NCBI RefSeq assembly: GCF_900101955.1
Contig: NZ_FNAQ01000003.1
Span: 124,001 to 188,000, forward strand
Length of the DNA stretch: 64,000 bases
Source: Desulfuromonas thiophila
Lineage (GTDB): Bacteria; Desulfobacterota; Desulfuromonadia; Desulfuromonadales; Desulfuromonadaceae
Direction of reading: 5' to 3'
The notes under the pieces were generated by a model. The model saw only the letters and a list, made by a program, of their open reading frames with translations, ran no database searches and was not told the DNA's origin. Position numbers and translations under genes: made by a program. Within the stretch, counting starts at the first letter, position 1. Every line of letters starts with the position of its first letter. Positions 1-8,253 of the stretch are shown piece by piece.

Positions 1-1716
1 CTGCCACAGCGAGCGGGTCTTGAGGTTGTACAGGACAATATAACTGGCCAGCAGCAGGGCGACCCAGAGCGCCAAGCTGCCGGTTGGCCAGCTTCGTGCC
101 AGAATACCGTGGGGGCCGTGGGTGCGGAACAGAAACATGAAGCTGCGAATCTGCGAACTGGTCAGCAGCTGCCACAGGAAGCGGCTGAGTTGCCGCTGGC
201 CATCGAGCAGGCGCTGCCACAGCTGCAGCAACAGCCTGAGCAGGACATCCCAATCACGGCTGTGACCGGCGGTGGGGCGCAAGAACGGCCAGCTCAGCAG
301 GCAGACCAGCCCGGCGACCAGCAGCAGTTGCAGCTGGTGCAGTACGGCGGCCGGGCTGTAGGGCTGGCAGGACGTGGCAAAGGGCAGCAGGCGACAGAAC
401 AGCTGGGGCCACCAGCCGGGCAGCAGGCATAGCAGGGCGCTGCCGAGCAGGGCCAGACGGACACTGCTGTTGAGCCGTGTCAGGGATGCAGTGGCCTGGG
501 GCCGGGTCGCGCCGGCGCCGAACAGGGCCAGCGCCGGGAAGCGGATGCCGGCGTTGAAGACCACCGCCGCTGAACTCAGCAGCAGAGCGGTTTCCAGCCA
601 GGGCCAGCTGCTGGCGGCGGCACTGCCGACCAGCAGGGTTTTGCTGACAAAACCGGCGGTCAGCGGCAGGCCGAGGCTGGCAGCGGTGGCCACCAGTACG
701 CAGCCGCTGGTCAGCGGCAACTGGCGCGCCAGGGCCGGCAGGGTGCTGGCGCGGCACTGTCCCAGCTGCTGCAGCAACACGCCGGCGGCCATCACCAGGG
801 TCATCTTGTAGGCGATATGGGCGAAGGCCTGGGCCGCCGCGCCGTTGATGGCGGCCGGGCTGCCAATGCCGGCGGCGACCACCATGAAACCGACCTGATG
901 AATGATGCTGTAGGCCAGCAGGCGTCGCAGGTCATCGGCCAGCAGAGCATAGAGGGTGCCGTACAGGCACAGGTACAGGCCAATGGCAATCAGCAGCGGT
1001 TCGCCGGCGAAGGCGCTGAGCAGCACGAAGACGGCAGTTTTGGTGGTCAGGGCCGACAGGATGACCATGCCGGCGGCGCTGGCCTGGGGATAGGTGTCGG
1101 CGACCCAGAAACCCAGCGGCGGCGCGCCGGTGTTGACCAGCACCCCGGCCAGAATCAGCCAGTAGGCGGTGGTGGCGGGCGTCAGCGGACCGAACAGCAG
1201 GCTCTGGCCGCTGGCGGCCAGGGTGGCGATGCCGCTCAGCAGCAGGACACCACCGGCCAGATGGATCAACAGATAGCGCATGCCGGCTTTGGCGCTATCC
1301 GGCTGACGACCACTGAAGACGATCAGGGTTGAGGCCACGGCCATCAGTTCCCAGCCGCATAGCAGGCACAGCCAGTCGCCACTGAAGCAGACGATCAGGG
1401 CGCCGGCGGCGTAGCCCCAGGCTGCGGCCAACTCGTGCCGCCGCAGGCTGGTCAGGCCGTAGAGGCTCGTGCCCCACAGCGCCAGGACAAAGGCGCTGGC
1501 AAATAGTCGACCGAGGGCGCCCGGCTGCAGCCAGTGCAACTCCAAGCCCAGCCAGACCAGACCGCGGCCGGGTTGCACCAACCACAGCTGCACCAGGGTC
1601 AGCGGCGCCATCAGCAGTGGCAACCGACGGATGGTCGGCCAGGGTACGGCTGCAACCAGTACCGCTGTGACCAGCAGCAGCAGGGCCGGATGCACAACGG
1701 CAAGGTCAGGCATCAT
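1..1716 (-). CDS. Third NuoL/M/N-type antiporter subunit of the Mrp-like operon (partial, runs off left edge)
   Basis: The frame is open from the ATG at 1716 to the window edge, giving at least 572 residues with no stop. The translation is almost entirely hydrophobic helices and contains features of the proton-pumping-type subunit family (MrpA/MrpD, NuoL/M/N): a Trp-Glu pair in a membrane helix (CGWELMAVA), the LLAYSIIHQVG segment, and GLPLTAGFVSKTLL near the end of the core. It should conduct cations across the inner membrane as part of the complex encoded upstream. A GGGAGA ribosome site lies about 7 bases before the start, and the start overlaps the end of the preceding small gene by 11 bases. 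The core is about 450 residues, so the C-terminal part is an extension. Subunit identity (A-like or D-like) cannot be settled without the missing end. Confidence 0.85.
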   Translation of the reverse strand, partial: MMPDLAVVHPALLLLVTAVLVAAVPWPTIRRLPLLMAPLTLVQLWLVQPGRGLVWLGLELHWLQPGALGRLFASAFVLALWGTSLYGLTSLRRHELAAAWGYAAGALIVCFSGDWLCLLCGWELMAVASTLIVFSGRQPDSAKAGMRYLLIHLAGGVLLLSGIATLAASGQSLLFGPLTPATTAYWLILAGVLVNTGAPPLGFWVADTYPQASAAGMVILSALTTKTAVFVLLSAFAGEPLLIAIGLYLCLYGTLYALLADDLRRLLAYSIIHQVGFMVVAAGIGSPAAINGAAAQAFAHIAYKMTLVMAAGVLLQQLGQCRASTLPALARQLPLTSGCVLVATAASLGLPLTAGFVSKTLLVGSAAASSWPWLETALLLSSAAVVFNAGIRFPALALFGAGATRPQATASLTRLNSSVRLALLGSALLCLLPGWWPQLFCRLLPFATSCQPYSPAAVLHQLQLLLVAGLVCLLSWPFLRPTAGHSRDWDVLLRLLLQLWQRLLDGQRQLSRFLWQLLTSSQIRSFMFLFRTHGPHGILARSWPTGSLALWVALLLASYIVLYNLKTRSLWQ

Positions 1717-1909
1717 CGCGATTCTCCCGGCGGCGCAGCAGGGGGCGCAGCAGCAGCGTCAGCAGCACAGGCAGCGCGCCGCCCGTCAGACCCAGCAGCA
1801 GATAGGCCCCCGGTCGACCCTGCGCCGGTTTCGCCAGCAGCAGTTCAATGGCGGTGAGCAGCAGCGCGCCGGTCAGCAGGGCGCAGGACAGAAAAAGGCG
1901 GCGGTTCAT
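1706..1909 (-). CDS. Small two-helix membrane protein inside the Mrp-like operon
   Basis: This encodes 67 residues beginning MNRRLFLSCALLTG. Two hydrophobic stretches (about residues 5-25 and 34-56) are joined by a short polar turn and followed by a basic and acidic tail (RRRENRDDA). The start overlaps the end of the upstream antiporter subunit by 4 bases and its end overlaps the next subunit by 11 bases, so it is translationally coupled to both. I do not recognise it as one of the named Mrp subunits (E, F, G and C are all present elsewhere in the operon). It may be an accessory or assembly subunit. The coding call rests on position and hydrophobic pattern; the function is unknown. Confidence 0.7.
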   Translation of the reverse strand: MNRRLFLSCALLTGALLLTAIELLLAKPAQGRPGAYLLLGLTGGALPVLLTLLLRPLLRRRENRDDA

Positions 1910-3372
1910 GGTGTCACTCCCGGCAGCAGGTTGGCCAGCTCCAGCGGCAGGTCGGGCCAGAAGAACAGCAGCAGGCACAGGCTGGCGGTCAGGCTCAGGG
2001 CCAGCGTCATGGGCCAGGGCGCCTCGCCGTGGGGTTGGTGCGGAGGCTTGGCCTCTGGTCGCCAGAAGGCCCGGTGGACAATGGGCACAAAATAGGCGGC
2101 GTTGAGCAGGGAACTGGCCAGCAGCACAGCGGCCAGCCACCACAGCTGTTGGCCGGCGACACCCTGCAGCAGGTACCATTTAGAGACGAAACCGGCTGCT
2201 GGCGGCAGCCCGATCATCGACAGACTGGCAATGGCGAAGGCCGCAAAGGTCAGCGGCATACGTCGGCCCAGGCCGTCCAGCTCGCTCACCCGGCTTTTGT
2301 GGGCTGCTGTATAGATGGCGCCGGCGGCAAAGAACAGGCTGATCTTGCCGGCAGCATGCGCGGCGATGTGCAGCGCGGCGGCGCGGATCGATGCCGGACT
2401 CAGAAGGGCGGCGGCGAGGATGACATAGGACAGCTGGCTGACGGTGGAATAGGCCAACCGTCGCTTGAGATTGTCCTGCTGCAGGGCCTTGAGCGAGGCG
2501 TACAGAATGGTGCCGGCGGCCAGCGCCAGCAGCAGCTGCTGGGCGGCGCTGTCACGCAGCAGCTGCGGGCCGAAGACGTAGAGCAGAACCTTGACCAGGC
2601 AGAACACGCCGGCCTTGACTACGGCCACGGCATGAAGCAGGGCGCTGACCGGCGTTGGCGCCACCATGGCTTCAGGCAGCCAGCGGTGGAGCGGAACCAG
2701 CGCCGCCTTGCCGATGCCAAAGGCATACAGCAGCAGCAACAGGACCAGGCTGACGCCACCTAAGTCAGCGGGCAGGATGCCGCCGGCGACAAAACGGCTG
2801 GTGCCAGCCAGCTGATTGGTCCAGATGATGGCCGGCAGCAGCAGGCCCATGGAACTGCTGATCAGGATGCCCAGATAGTAGCGACCACCTGAAACGGCAT
2901 CGTGATCGCCCTTGTGGGTCACCAGCGGATAGGTCGACAGGGTCAGCAGTTCGTAAAACAGAAACAGGGTCGGCAGATTGCCGGCCAGGGCAATGCCCAG
3001 GGTGCTGCTGATGGCCAGGGCGAAGCAGACGTACAGGCGGGTCTGATGGCTTTCGTGGTTAGCCCGCATGTAACCGATGGTATAGACGGCGGTGATCAGC
3101 CACAGCAGGCTGGCGATGGTGGCGAACAGCAGGCCCAGCGGCTCGGCGCGCAATTCAAACTGCAAGCCGCCGAAGGGCGTGGTCAGTATCAGGGCGGGTG
3201 TCTGCAGGGCCTGGGGATGGCGCAGCAATGCGACTACCGAGGCCAGCAGGCTGGCGGCGGTCAGCAGGGTCATGCCCTCGCGCAGGTTGGGCAGCTGACT
3301 GCTGGCGGCGATCAGCAGGGCACCACCAGCCGGAATCAGCAGGCACCAGAGCATCAGCGTGGCGCAGTCCAT
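1906..3372 (-). CDS. NuoL/M/N-type antiporter subunit (second D-like subunit)
   Basis: This encodes 488 residues, the usual length for MrpD/NuoM/NuoN proteins. It has about 13-14 hydrophobic helices and the family signatures: FYELLTLSTYPLV (the Glu in a broken helix), PLHRWLPEAMVAPTPVSALLHA in the middle (Lys/His channel residues), and GLPPAAGFVSKWYLL. It acts in the inner membrane as a cation-translocating module. The ATG at 3372 overlaps the TGA of the preceding gene by 4 bases (ATGA). A longer in-frame start at 3471 lies inside the upstream gene and is not credible. It is a divergent paralogue of the gene at 3372-4859, so the complex carries several D-type modules. Whether it drives sodium or proton exchange cannot be read from sequence. 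Confidence 0.88.
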   Translation of the reverse strand: MDCATLMLWCLLIPAGGALLIAASSQLPNLREGMTLLTAASLLASVVALLRHPQALQTPALILTTPFGGLQFELRAEPLGLLFATIASLLWLITAVYTIGYMRANHESHQTRLYVCFALAISSTLGIALAGNLPTLFLFYELLTLSTYPLVTHKGDHDAVSGGRYYLGILISSSMGLLLPAIIWTNQLAGTSRFVAGGILPADLGGVSLVLLLLLYAFGIGKAALVPLHRWLPEAMVAPTPVSALLHAVAVVKAGVFCLVKVLLYVFGPQLLRDSAAQQLLLALAAGTILYASLKALQQDNLKRRLAYSTVSQLSYVILAAALLSPASIRAAALHIAAHAAGKISLFFAAGAIYTAAHKSRVSELDGLGRRMPLTFAAFAIASLSMIGLPPAAGFVSKWYLLQGVAGQQLWWLAAVLLASSLLNAAYFVPIVHRAFWRPEAKPPHQPHGEAPWPMTLALSLTASLCLLLFFWPDLPLELANLLPGVTP

Positions 3373-4859
3373 CACAGCCCTCCCCGCAGCACTGCGGCCG
3401 CCTGCTGCGCCAGCTGCAGCGGCCAGGCGGCGTCGAAACCGAAATAGAGGTTGGCGCCGACCAGCAGCCACAGCGGCACCAGCAGCGAGGGCGGCGCCTC
3501 GGCGTTACCGTGTTCGATTTCATGTAACGGATTGAAATAGGCTGTTTCCACCACCCGCCAGATGTAGATCACCGCCAGCAGCGAACCCAGCAAAATTACC
3601 AGCACCACCGGCCACCAGCGGTGTTGCAGGGCGGCCTGGACCAGCAGCCATTTGCTGACGAAGCCGGCTGTGCCCGGTACGCCGATCAGACTCAGGCCGC
3701 CGAGGACGAAGGCCGCCATGGTCCAGGGCATCCGCTGGCCGAGGCCACGGAAATCGTTGAGATAAACCGAGCCGGCGCGGTACATCACCGCGCCCATGAC
3801 CATGAACAGGGCGCCCTTCATCAGGGCGTGGTTGAACAGATGAATGATGCTGGCGGTCAGCGCCGCCTCGCTGTTCAGGCTGATGCCCAGTGTCATGTAG
3901 CCGATCTGGGCGACACTGGAGTAGGCCAGCATGCGTTTGATATCGTACTGAAAGATGGCCACCAGCGAGGCGATGACAATGCCGGCCAACGATGGCAGCA
4001 GCAGGATCTTGCCGAGGGTCAGCTGCTCGAAAACAAAGCGGTTGCCCAGCACGCTGAAACAGACGCGCAGCAACATATAGACGGCGACCTTGGTGGCGGT
4101 GGCGGCCAGAAATACCGTGACCACCGAGGGGGCGTAGCTGTAGGCGTTGGGCAGCCACAAATGCAGCGGAAACAGCGCCAGCTTCAGGCTGATGCCGACG
4201 GTGAGAAAGGCAAAGGCGGTGATCAGGGTCCGGTGGCCGTAGGCGGTTTCGGGGATGGCGGCAATGCGCCCGGCCAGATCGGCGATGTTAAGGGTGCCGG
4301 TCTGGCTGTAGAGCAGGCCGATGCCGATAAGGATGAAGGTGGCGCCGATGGTGCCCATCACCAGATATTGAAAGGCTGCCGTCAGCGCCCGTCGCTGCTG
4401 TCCCAGACCGATCAGGGCATAGGATGACAGCGACGAGAGCTCCAGAAAGACGTAGAGATTGAAGGCATCGCCGGTACTGACGATGCCGAGCAGGCCGGTC
4501 AGGCAGATCAGCAGCAGAGCGTAGAACAACGGTATGTCGCGTGGCTGAATCTCCTGCGCGACGCTGCGGCGGGCATAGGGCAGGGTAACGGCGGCGATGC
4601 CAGTGACGATCAGCAGCAGCAGGACGGCCAGGGCGTCGATATGGTAGACGATGCCCCAGGGGGCGGGCCAGTTGCCCAGGGCGTAGGGTAACGCCGCGCC
4701 GTCGTGCCACAGTGACTGCGCCAGCAGCAGGCTGCTGGCGAAACAGGCCAGGGTGCAGGCGCAGGTCAGGGCCCAGACGGTTGTCGCGCCGCGCATCAGC
4801 AGGCACAGGGGAGCGCACAGCAGGGGCAGCAGCACGGGAAGCAGGGGCAGCAGATTCAT
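3372..4859 (-). CDS. mnhD: Mrp-type Na+/H+ antiporter subunit D
   Basis: This encodes 495 residues of MrpD/NuoN type. Diagnostic segments are FNLYVFLELSSLSSYALIG (conserved Glu), ALFPLHLWLPNAYSYAPSVV (lysine/histidine half-channel region), YDIKRMLAYSSVAQIGYM and GVPGTAGFVSKWLL. It forms one cation channel of the inner-membrane complex. It follows mnhC by a 4-base overlap and is followed by a second D-like gene by another 4-base overlap, which argues for coupled translation and fixed stoichiometry. Of the three large subunits in the operon this one best resembles standard MrpD, because it directly follows C as in classical mrp operons. The subunit name is inferred from order and motifs. Confidence 0.9.
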   Translation of the reverse strand: MNLLPLLPVLLPLLCAPLCLLMRGATTVWALTCACTLACFASSLLLAQSLWHDGAALPYALGNWPAPWGIVYHIDALAVLLLLIVTGIAAVTLPYARRSVAQEIQPRDIPLFYALLLICLTGLLGIVSTGDAFNLYVFLELSSLSSYALIGLGQQRRALTAAFQYLVMGTIGATFILIGIGLLYSQTGTLNIADLAGRIAAIPETAYGHRTLITAFAFLTVGISLKLALFPLHLWLPNAYSYAPSVVTVFLAATATKVAVYMLLRVCFSVLGNRFVFEQLTLGKILLLPSLAGIVIASLVAIFQYDIKRMLAYSSVAQIGYMTLGISLNSEAALTASIIHLFNHALMKGALFMVMGAVMYRAGSVYLNDFRGLGQRMPWTMAAFVLGGLSLIGVPGTAGFVSKWLLVQAALQHRWWPVVLVILLGSLLAVIYIWRVVETAYFNPLHEIEHGNAEAPPSLLVPLWLLVGANLYFGFDAAWPLQLAQQAAAVLRGGL

Positions 4860-5209
4860 AACGATTCGTCCCGCAGGCGGATTTCGTCTTCCTCAATGGT
4901 GCCGTAGCTCTCATGAATCCGCACCACCAGCGCCAGGCCTACGGCGGTGGTGGCCACGCCGACGACAATGGCCGTCAGAATCAGCACATGGGGCAGAGGA
5001 TTGGAATACAGTGTCACCCCCGGCGCGGCGATGGGCGCGGTGCCGCCGGTCACCTTGCCCAGCGAGATGTAGAGAATGAACACCGAGGTGGTGAACAGGT
5101 TCAGGCCGATGAGCTTCTTGATCAGGTTGCCGCGCGAAATCACGACATAAAAACCTGTCATCATCAGGAAGATTGCCACCCAGTAGTTGTAATGGCCGGC
5201 CAGGGTCAT
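4856..5209 (-). CDS. mnhC: Mrp-type antiporter subunit C (NuoK-like)
   Basis: This encodes 117 residues with three membrane helices, matching MrpC/NuoK. The segments LIGLNLFTTSVFILYISLG and PLPHVLILTAIVVGVATTAVGLAL are typical, with the LTAIVVG motif almost invariant in this family. The ATG at 5209 overlaps the stop of the upstream B-type gene by 4 bases; the longer in-frame ORF reaching 5377 lies inside that gene and was rejected. It sits in the inner membrane and packs against the D-type channels. It ends with a charged tail (EEDEIRLRDESL) that is common among MrpC proteins. Confidence 0.92.
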   Translation of the reverse strand: MTLAGHYNYWVAIFLMMTGFYVVISRGNLIKKLIGLNLFTTSVFILYISLGKVTGGTAPIAAPGVTLYSNPLPHVLILTAIVVGVATTAVGLALVVRIHESYGTIEEDEIRLRDESL

Positions 5210-6189
5210 AATTGGGGCTCCTTGCGGGAACTGAAAGCGAAGAACATCAACACCATCACGGCGAACACCGTCATGCCGACGCCGGCCTCGATCAGCAGAA
5301 TGCCGAGATGCTGGCCGACGAGAGGATCGCTGGCCAGGGCGCGGTAATCGAGGAAATGGCCGCCGCGCAGCACACACAGCCAGCCGGTGCCGCCGTAAAG
5401 CAGAACGCCACCGGCGGCCAGCAGATAGAGGATGCGAGGCGGCAGAACCTGCAGGGCCTTGGCCAGGCCGTAGGTCAGGGTGTAGAGGATGAGGGCGCTG
5501 GCGAAGATCACGCCGGCCTGAAAGCCGCCGCCGGGGCCGTAATCACCATGAAACTGGACATAGAGGGCGAACAGCAGAATCAGTGGTATGAACATCTTGG
5601 CGACGATGCGCAGCACCAGATGATCGGCCATGACGCTTGGACGCCGTCGGTTGCGCAAAAACTGGCGCAAGCTGCGAAAGTCGAGCAGGGCCACCACACT
5701 GACTCCGGCGGTGAAGATGACCAGGGTTTCCCCCAGGGTGTCGAAGCCGCGATAGCTGGCCAGCACCGAGGTGACAAAATTGGGTGGGCCGACCTCCTGC
5801 TGGGATTGGCTGATGTAGCGCGGCGCCACATGCTGATGGATCGGAGCGGCCGGATCGCCGTAGGCCGGCAGGTCGGCGGTGCCGTAAATCAGCACGGCGC
5901 CGGTGGTGCAGACCACCAGCAGCGCCAGCCAGGGCTGATGCGGCGGCCGTTTCTCGCGCGTTTCGGTCAGGCGCAGGGCGCCGAGCATCAGAATGCCGGC
6001 GATGCCGGTGCCGACGGCCGCCTCGGTAAAGGCGACGTCAACGGCGTCCATGGTGACGAACAGGCAGGCGCACAGCAGGCTGAAGATGCTGGCCAGCATG
6101 ATGGCGCAGAACAGCTTGCGTACATGGCTGATGGCCAGGGCGGTAATGGCCAGAAAGGTGAGCAGCACAATATCGATCAGCAGTTCCAT
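5206..6189 (-). CDS. mnhB: Mrp-type antiporter subunit B fused to a DUF4040 (MrpA C-terminal-like) domain
   Basis: This encodes 327 residues in two parts. The N-terminal half has several membrane helices with the DUF4040 pattern normally found at the end of MrpA (MDAVDVAFTEAAVGTGIAGILMLG, around residues 47-70). The C-terminal half carries the MnhB domain, with HGDYGPGGGFQAGVIFASA around residues 213-231. In classical mrp operons the first part belongs to the giant MrpA; here it is attached to B, and no stand-alone MrpA is seen in the window. The gene follows mnhG with a 1-base overlap and precedes mnhC with a 4-base overlap. The fused arrangement is shared with Mrp-related and Mbh-like membrane modules. 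Confidence 0.9.
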   Translation of the reverse strand: MELLIDIVLLTFLAITALAISHVRKLFCAIMLASIFSLLCACLFVTMDAVDVAFTEAAVGTGIAGILMLGALRLTETREKRPPHQPWLALLVVCTTGAVLIYGTADLPAYGDPAAPIHQHVAPRYISQSQQEVGPPNFVTSVLASYRGFDTLGETLVIFTAGVSVVALLDFRSLRQFLRNRRRPSVMADHLVLRIVAKMFIPLILLFALYVQFHGDYGPGGGFQAGVIFASALILYTLTYGLAKALQVLPPRILYLLAAGGVLLYGGTGWLCVLRGGHFLDYRALASDPLVGQHLGILLIEAGVGMTVFAVMVLMFFAFSSRKEPQL

Positions 6190-6506
6190 CAGTCCTCCGT
6201 GCCCCGCTGCGACAGCGGTTGTTCCCCGCAGCCCAGGGCGGTTTTGGCCAGGGCATGGCTGGCTGTCGGACTGGTCACCAGCAAAAAGATCAGGATAAAG
6301 ATCAGTTTCAGGCTGACCAGCGACCAGCCACTTTGCAGCATCAGGCCGGTCAGTACCAGAAAGGCACAGGCTGAATCGGTGAGGCCGCAGGCATGCAGCC
6401 GGGTGAAGAAGTCCGGCAGGCGATGGACGCCGATGCCGCCGGTAAGTCCGATCAGGCTGCCGAGCAGCAGAAACACTGCCGTCATCAAATCAAGAAGCAG
6501 TGCCAT
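6189..6506 (-). CDS. mnhG: Mrp-type antiporter subunit G
   Basis: This encodes 105 residues with three membrane helices. The segment LIGLTGGIGVHRLPDFFTRLHACGLTDS is the hallmark of MrpG (PhaG). The start at 6506 lies 17 bases inside the end of mnhF; the longer in-frame ORF to 6716 would overlap mnhF almost completely and is not used. The family contributes to assembly and ion translocation of the Mrp complex in the inner membrane. The C-terminal tail (residues about 85-105) is hydrophilic. Confidence 0.9.
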   Translation of the reverse strand: MALLLDLMTAVFLLLGSLIGLTGGIGVHRLPDFFTRLHACGLTDSACAFLVLTGLMLQSGWSLVSLKLIFILIFLLVTSPTASHALAKTALGCGEQPLSQRGTED

Positions 6507-6849
6507 CGGGGTTCTCCGTGACGGCATTGGCCGCAGGTTGGGTGTCTGTGTCGCGGGTATCGTACCAGGCCGGCGCTTTGCGTCCCTCGAAAAAACGCAG
6601 CACGGCGATGGTGCTGAGGAAGTTGACCAGGGCGTAGACCAAGGCGATGTCGAGAAAATCCGGCCGACCGGTGAGAAACCCAAGCACGGCGATGAATAAA
6701 ACGGTTTTTGTGCCAAACAGGTTGACCGCCATCAGTCGGTCGAAGGCTGTCGGACCGAGGATGGCGCGTAGCAGTGCCAGGCCCATCACCAGCAGAATAG
6801 CCAGGCCGCTGATGCCGTAGCAGGTGCTGATCAGGTTAGCGCTGTTCAT
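6490..6849 (-). CDS. mnhF: Mrp-type antiporter subunit F
   Basis: This encodes 119 residues. The first 85 have three membrane helices with the MrpF pattern: RAILGPTAFDRLMAVNLFGTKTV followed by FLDIALVYALVNFLSTIAVLRF. The last 30 or so residues are a polar extension (YDTRDTDTQPAANAVTENPDG) longer than in most MrpF proteins. The start overlaps the end of mnhE by 14 bases. It is a membrane component of the multisubunit cation/proton antiporter. Confidence 0.9.
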   Translation of the reverse strand: MNSANLISTCYGISGLAILLVMGLALLRAILGPTAFDRLMAVNLFGTKTVLFIAVLGFLTGRPDFLDIALVYALVNFLSTIAVLRFFEGRKAPAWYDTRDTDTQPAANAVTENPDGTAS

Positions 6850-7348
6850 CGGTCGGCTCCAGAGCGCTTACCCGCCGATCCATCGCGCCGGCGAGCAGAT
6901 CGTCGGCCGCGGCACGACTCAGGGCGTGTACCAGCAGCTGATTGCCGGAAACATTCATGCACAGGGTGCCGGGCGTGAGGGTGATGGAGTTGGCGTAAAG
7001 CATCAACCCCAGAGGCGTTTTCTGGCTGGCTTCGATAGGGATGACCGTGGGGCTGATGTCGGGGCGGAGGCGCCAGATGCGCAGGGTTACATCCCAGGTG
7101 GATTTGGCCACCTCAACGGCCAGCCACAGCCAGTACAACAGCAGGCGGGCCGGCAAATCAAAGGGCAATGATTCTTCGTCCACCACCGCCATGCGCAGGG
7201 CAATGTAGAGGGTCAGCAACACCGACAGGGCACCGAAAGCCAGCATCAGCGGATCGGTATGGCCGGATAGCAGCAGCCAGAACAGTCCGAGCAGCAGGAT
7301 GAGAAAAAGGGCGTGGCGCAGAGAGCGGGGCGTGGCGGAATGGCGCAT
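6836..7348 (-). CDS. mnhE: Mrp-type antiporter subunit E, first gene of the operon
   Basis: This encodes 170 residues with two to three N-terminal membrane helices and a soluble C-terminal domain. The stretch SITLTPGTLCMNVSGNQLLVHAL is typical of MrpE (MnhE). It is the first gene of the minus-strand operon: a strong AGGAGG ribosome site (complement of 7355-7360) lies 6 bases before the ATG at 7348. Upstream (7361-7500) the DNA is AT-rich and contains no gene on this strand, so the operon promoter should lie there. The ribosome site sits in a short CTCC/GGAG palindrome that could occlude it. Confidence 0.9.
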   Translation of the reverse strand: MRHSATPRSLRHALFLILLLGLFWLLLSGHTDPLMLAFGALSVLLTLYIALRMAVVDEESLPFDLPARLLLYWLWLAVEVAKSTWDVTLRIWRLRPDISPTVIPIEASQKTPLGLMLYANSITLTPGTLCMNVSGNQLLVHALSRAAADDLLAGAMDRRVSALEPTDEQR

Positions 7349-7576
7349 GGCAGACCTCCTTCAGGAGAAAAATATAACAGCGTATTATTGAAATCCAAGC
7401 CCTTTTTTGGTCAGAGTATTTTCGTAAGAAAATTCTTTTGACGCATTGACAGGGGCCCCCTTGGCGATCATACTGTTCGCCCCATGAAGTTCGCTTGCTG
7501 ATAGGGGATTCATATCTTTCCGGCCGGAATTTTGCTGACCTCCGGCCGTGGCCTGTTTGTAAAGGGGGGAGGCGGC

Positions 7577-8098
7577 GTGATTCTGCCGATCGCATTGCCT
7601 GTGCTTCTGCTGCTGGTGGCGGTATTGCTGGCTTTGCGCCTGCGCCGGGTGCTACAGGCGCCGCAGCCGCCGGCGCCGGTTTGCCGGCCGGCGGTGCTCG
7701 ATGAACGCCAGCGCCAGCTGCTCAGCCAGCTCGAAGATTTTTTTGGCCCCGATTGCCGGTTGTTGTCACAGCTGCCATTGCGTGAATTATTCTATCTGCC
7801 GGCCGATCCCGCCGACCTGCCACCGGCGCTGGCCGACTACCTGCGCCAACGGCTGCTCAGTTGTGTGGTGTGTGAGCGGGACAGCTTTGCGCCGCGGGCA
7901 GTGATCGATATCGCGCCGGTGGCCCAGCGTCAGCAGGATGCCCGCCTGGGTCTGCTGGCTGCGCTGCATTGCCCCTGCGTCTGTCTGGCGGCCGAAGACT
8001 ACAGTGCCGCCGCTCTAACCACCGCCCTGCAACAACAATTCTCCGGTCCAGACTCAGCGGCTGTGTCTACCGCCGGGCCCTGGTGTCAGCTGTCCTAG
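7577..8098 (+). CDS. Membrane-anchored DUF2726-like protein
   Basis: With the GTG at 7577 this encodes 173 residues; a GGGGGAGG ribosome site precedes it and supports this start over the upstream in-frame TTG. Residues 2-24 form one transmembrane helix (ILPIALPVLLLLVAVLLAL). The soluble part resembles the DUF2726 family: an ERQRQLLSQLEDFFG segment, a predicted strand with PLRELF, then CVVCERDSFAPRAVIDI (where the family has a nuclease-like DF..C....P...IEL pattern) and a final RLGLLAALHCPCVCL helix-strand. The family is thought to be related to restriction-endonuclease-like folds, but no activity is established here. It is divergent from the mrp operon. The stop TAG overlaps the first base of a palindromic repeat element. 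Confidence 0.62.
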   Translation: MILPIALPVLLLLVAVLLALRLRRVLQAPQPPAPVCRPAVLDERQRQLLSQLEDFFGPDCRLLSQLPLRELFYLPADPADLPPALADYLRQRLLSCVVCERDSFAPRAVIDIAPVAQRQQDARLGLLAALHCPCVCLAAEDYSAAALTTALQQQFSGPDSAAVSTAGPWCQLS

Positions 8099-8253
8099 CA
8101 GGATGTTGAAAAAGTCCCATCCGGGGCTTTTTCAACGCCGCAAGCCGAAAATGCGATTTCCGTCTTGCTCACAAAATCAATCCATTACGAAGTAATGATT
8201 GATTTTGGTCGCCCGTCCATGGGCTCCAGCAGGCTGTTCTTCAACAGCCTGCT
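8097..8253. repeat. 157-bp palindromic, MITE-like repeat with imperfect terminal inverted repeats
   Basis: The element begins AGCAGGATGTTGAA at 8097 and ends with the complement of AGCAGGCTGTTGAA at 8253, so it has 14-bp terminal inverted repeats with one mismatch. Inside are three hairpins: 8104-8135 (10-bp arms GTTGAAAAAG/CTTTTTCAAC with a CCC/GGG inner stem), 8173-8206 (AAAATCAAT and ATTAC arms, one small bulge) and 8228-8253 (11-bp perfect stem, CTTC loop). It has no open reading frame. Its first bases form part of the TAG stop of the preceding gene. The structure fits a non-autonomous, miniature inverted-repeat element or large REP-type repeat; copy number cannot be judged from one window. 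Confidence 0.75.
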
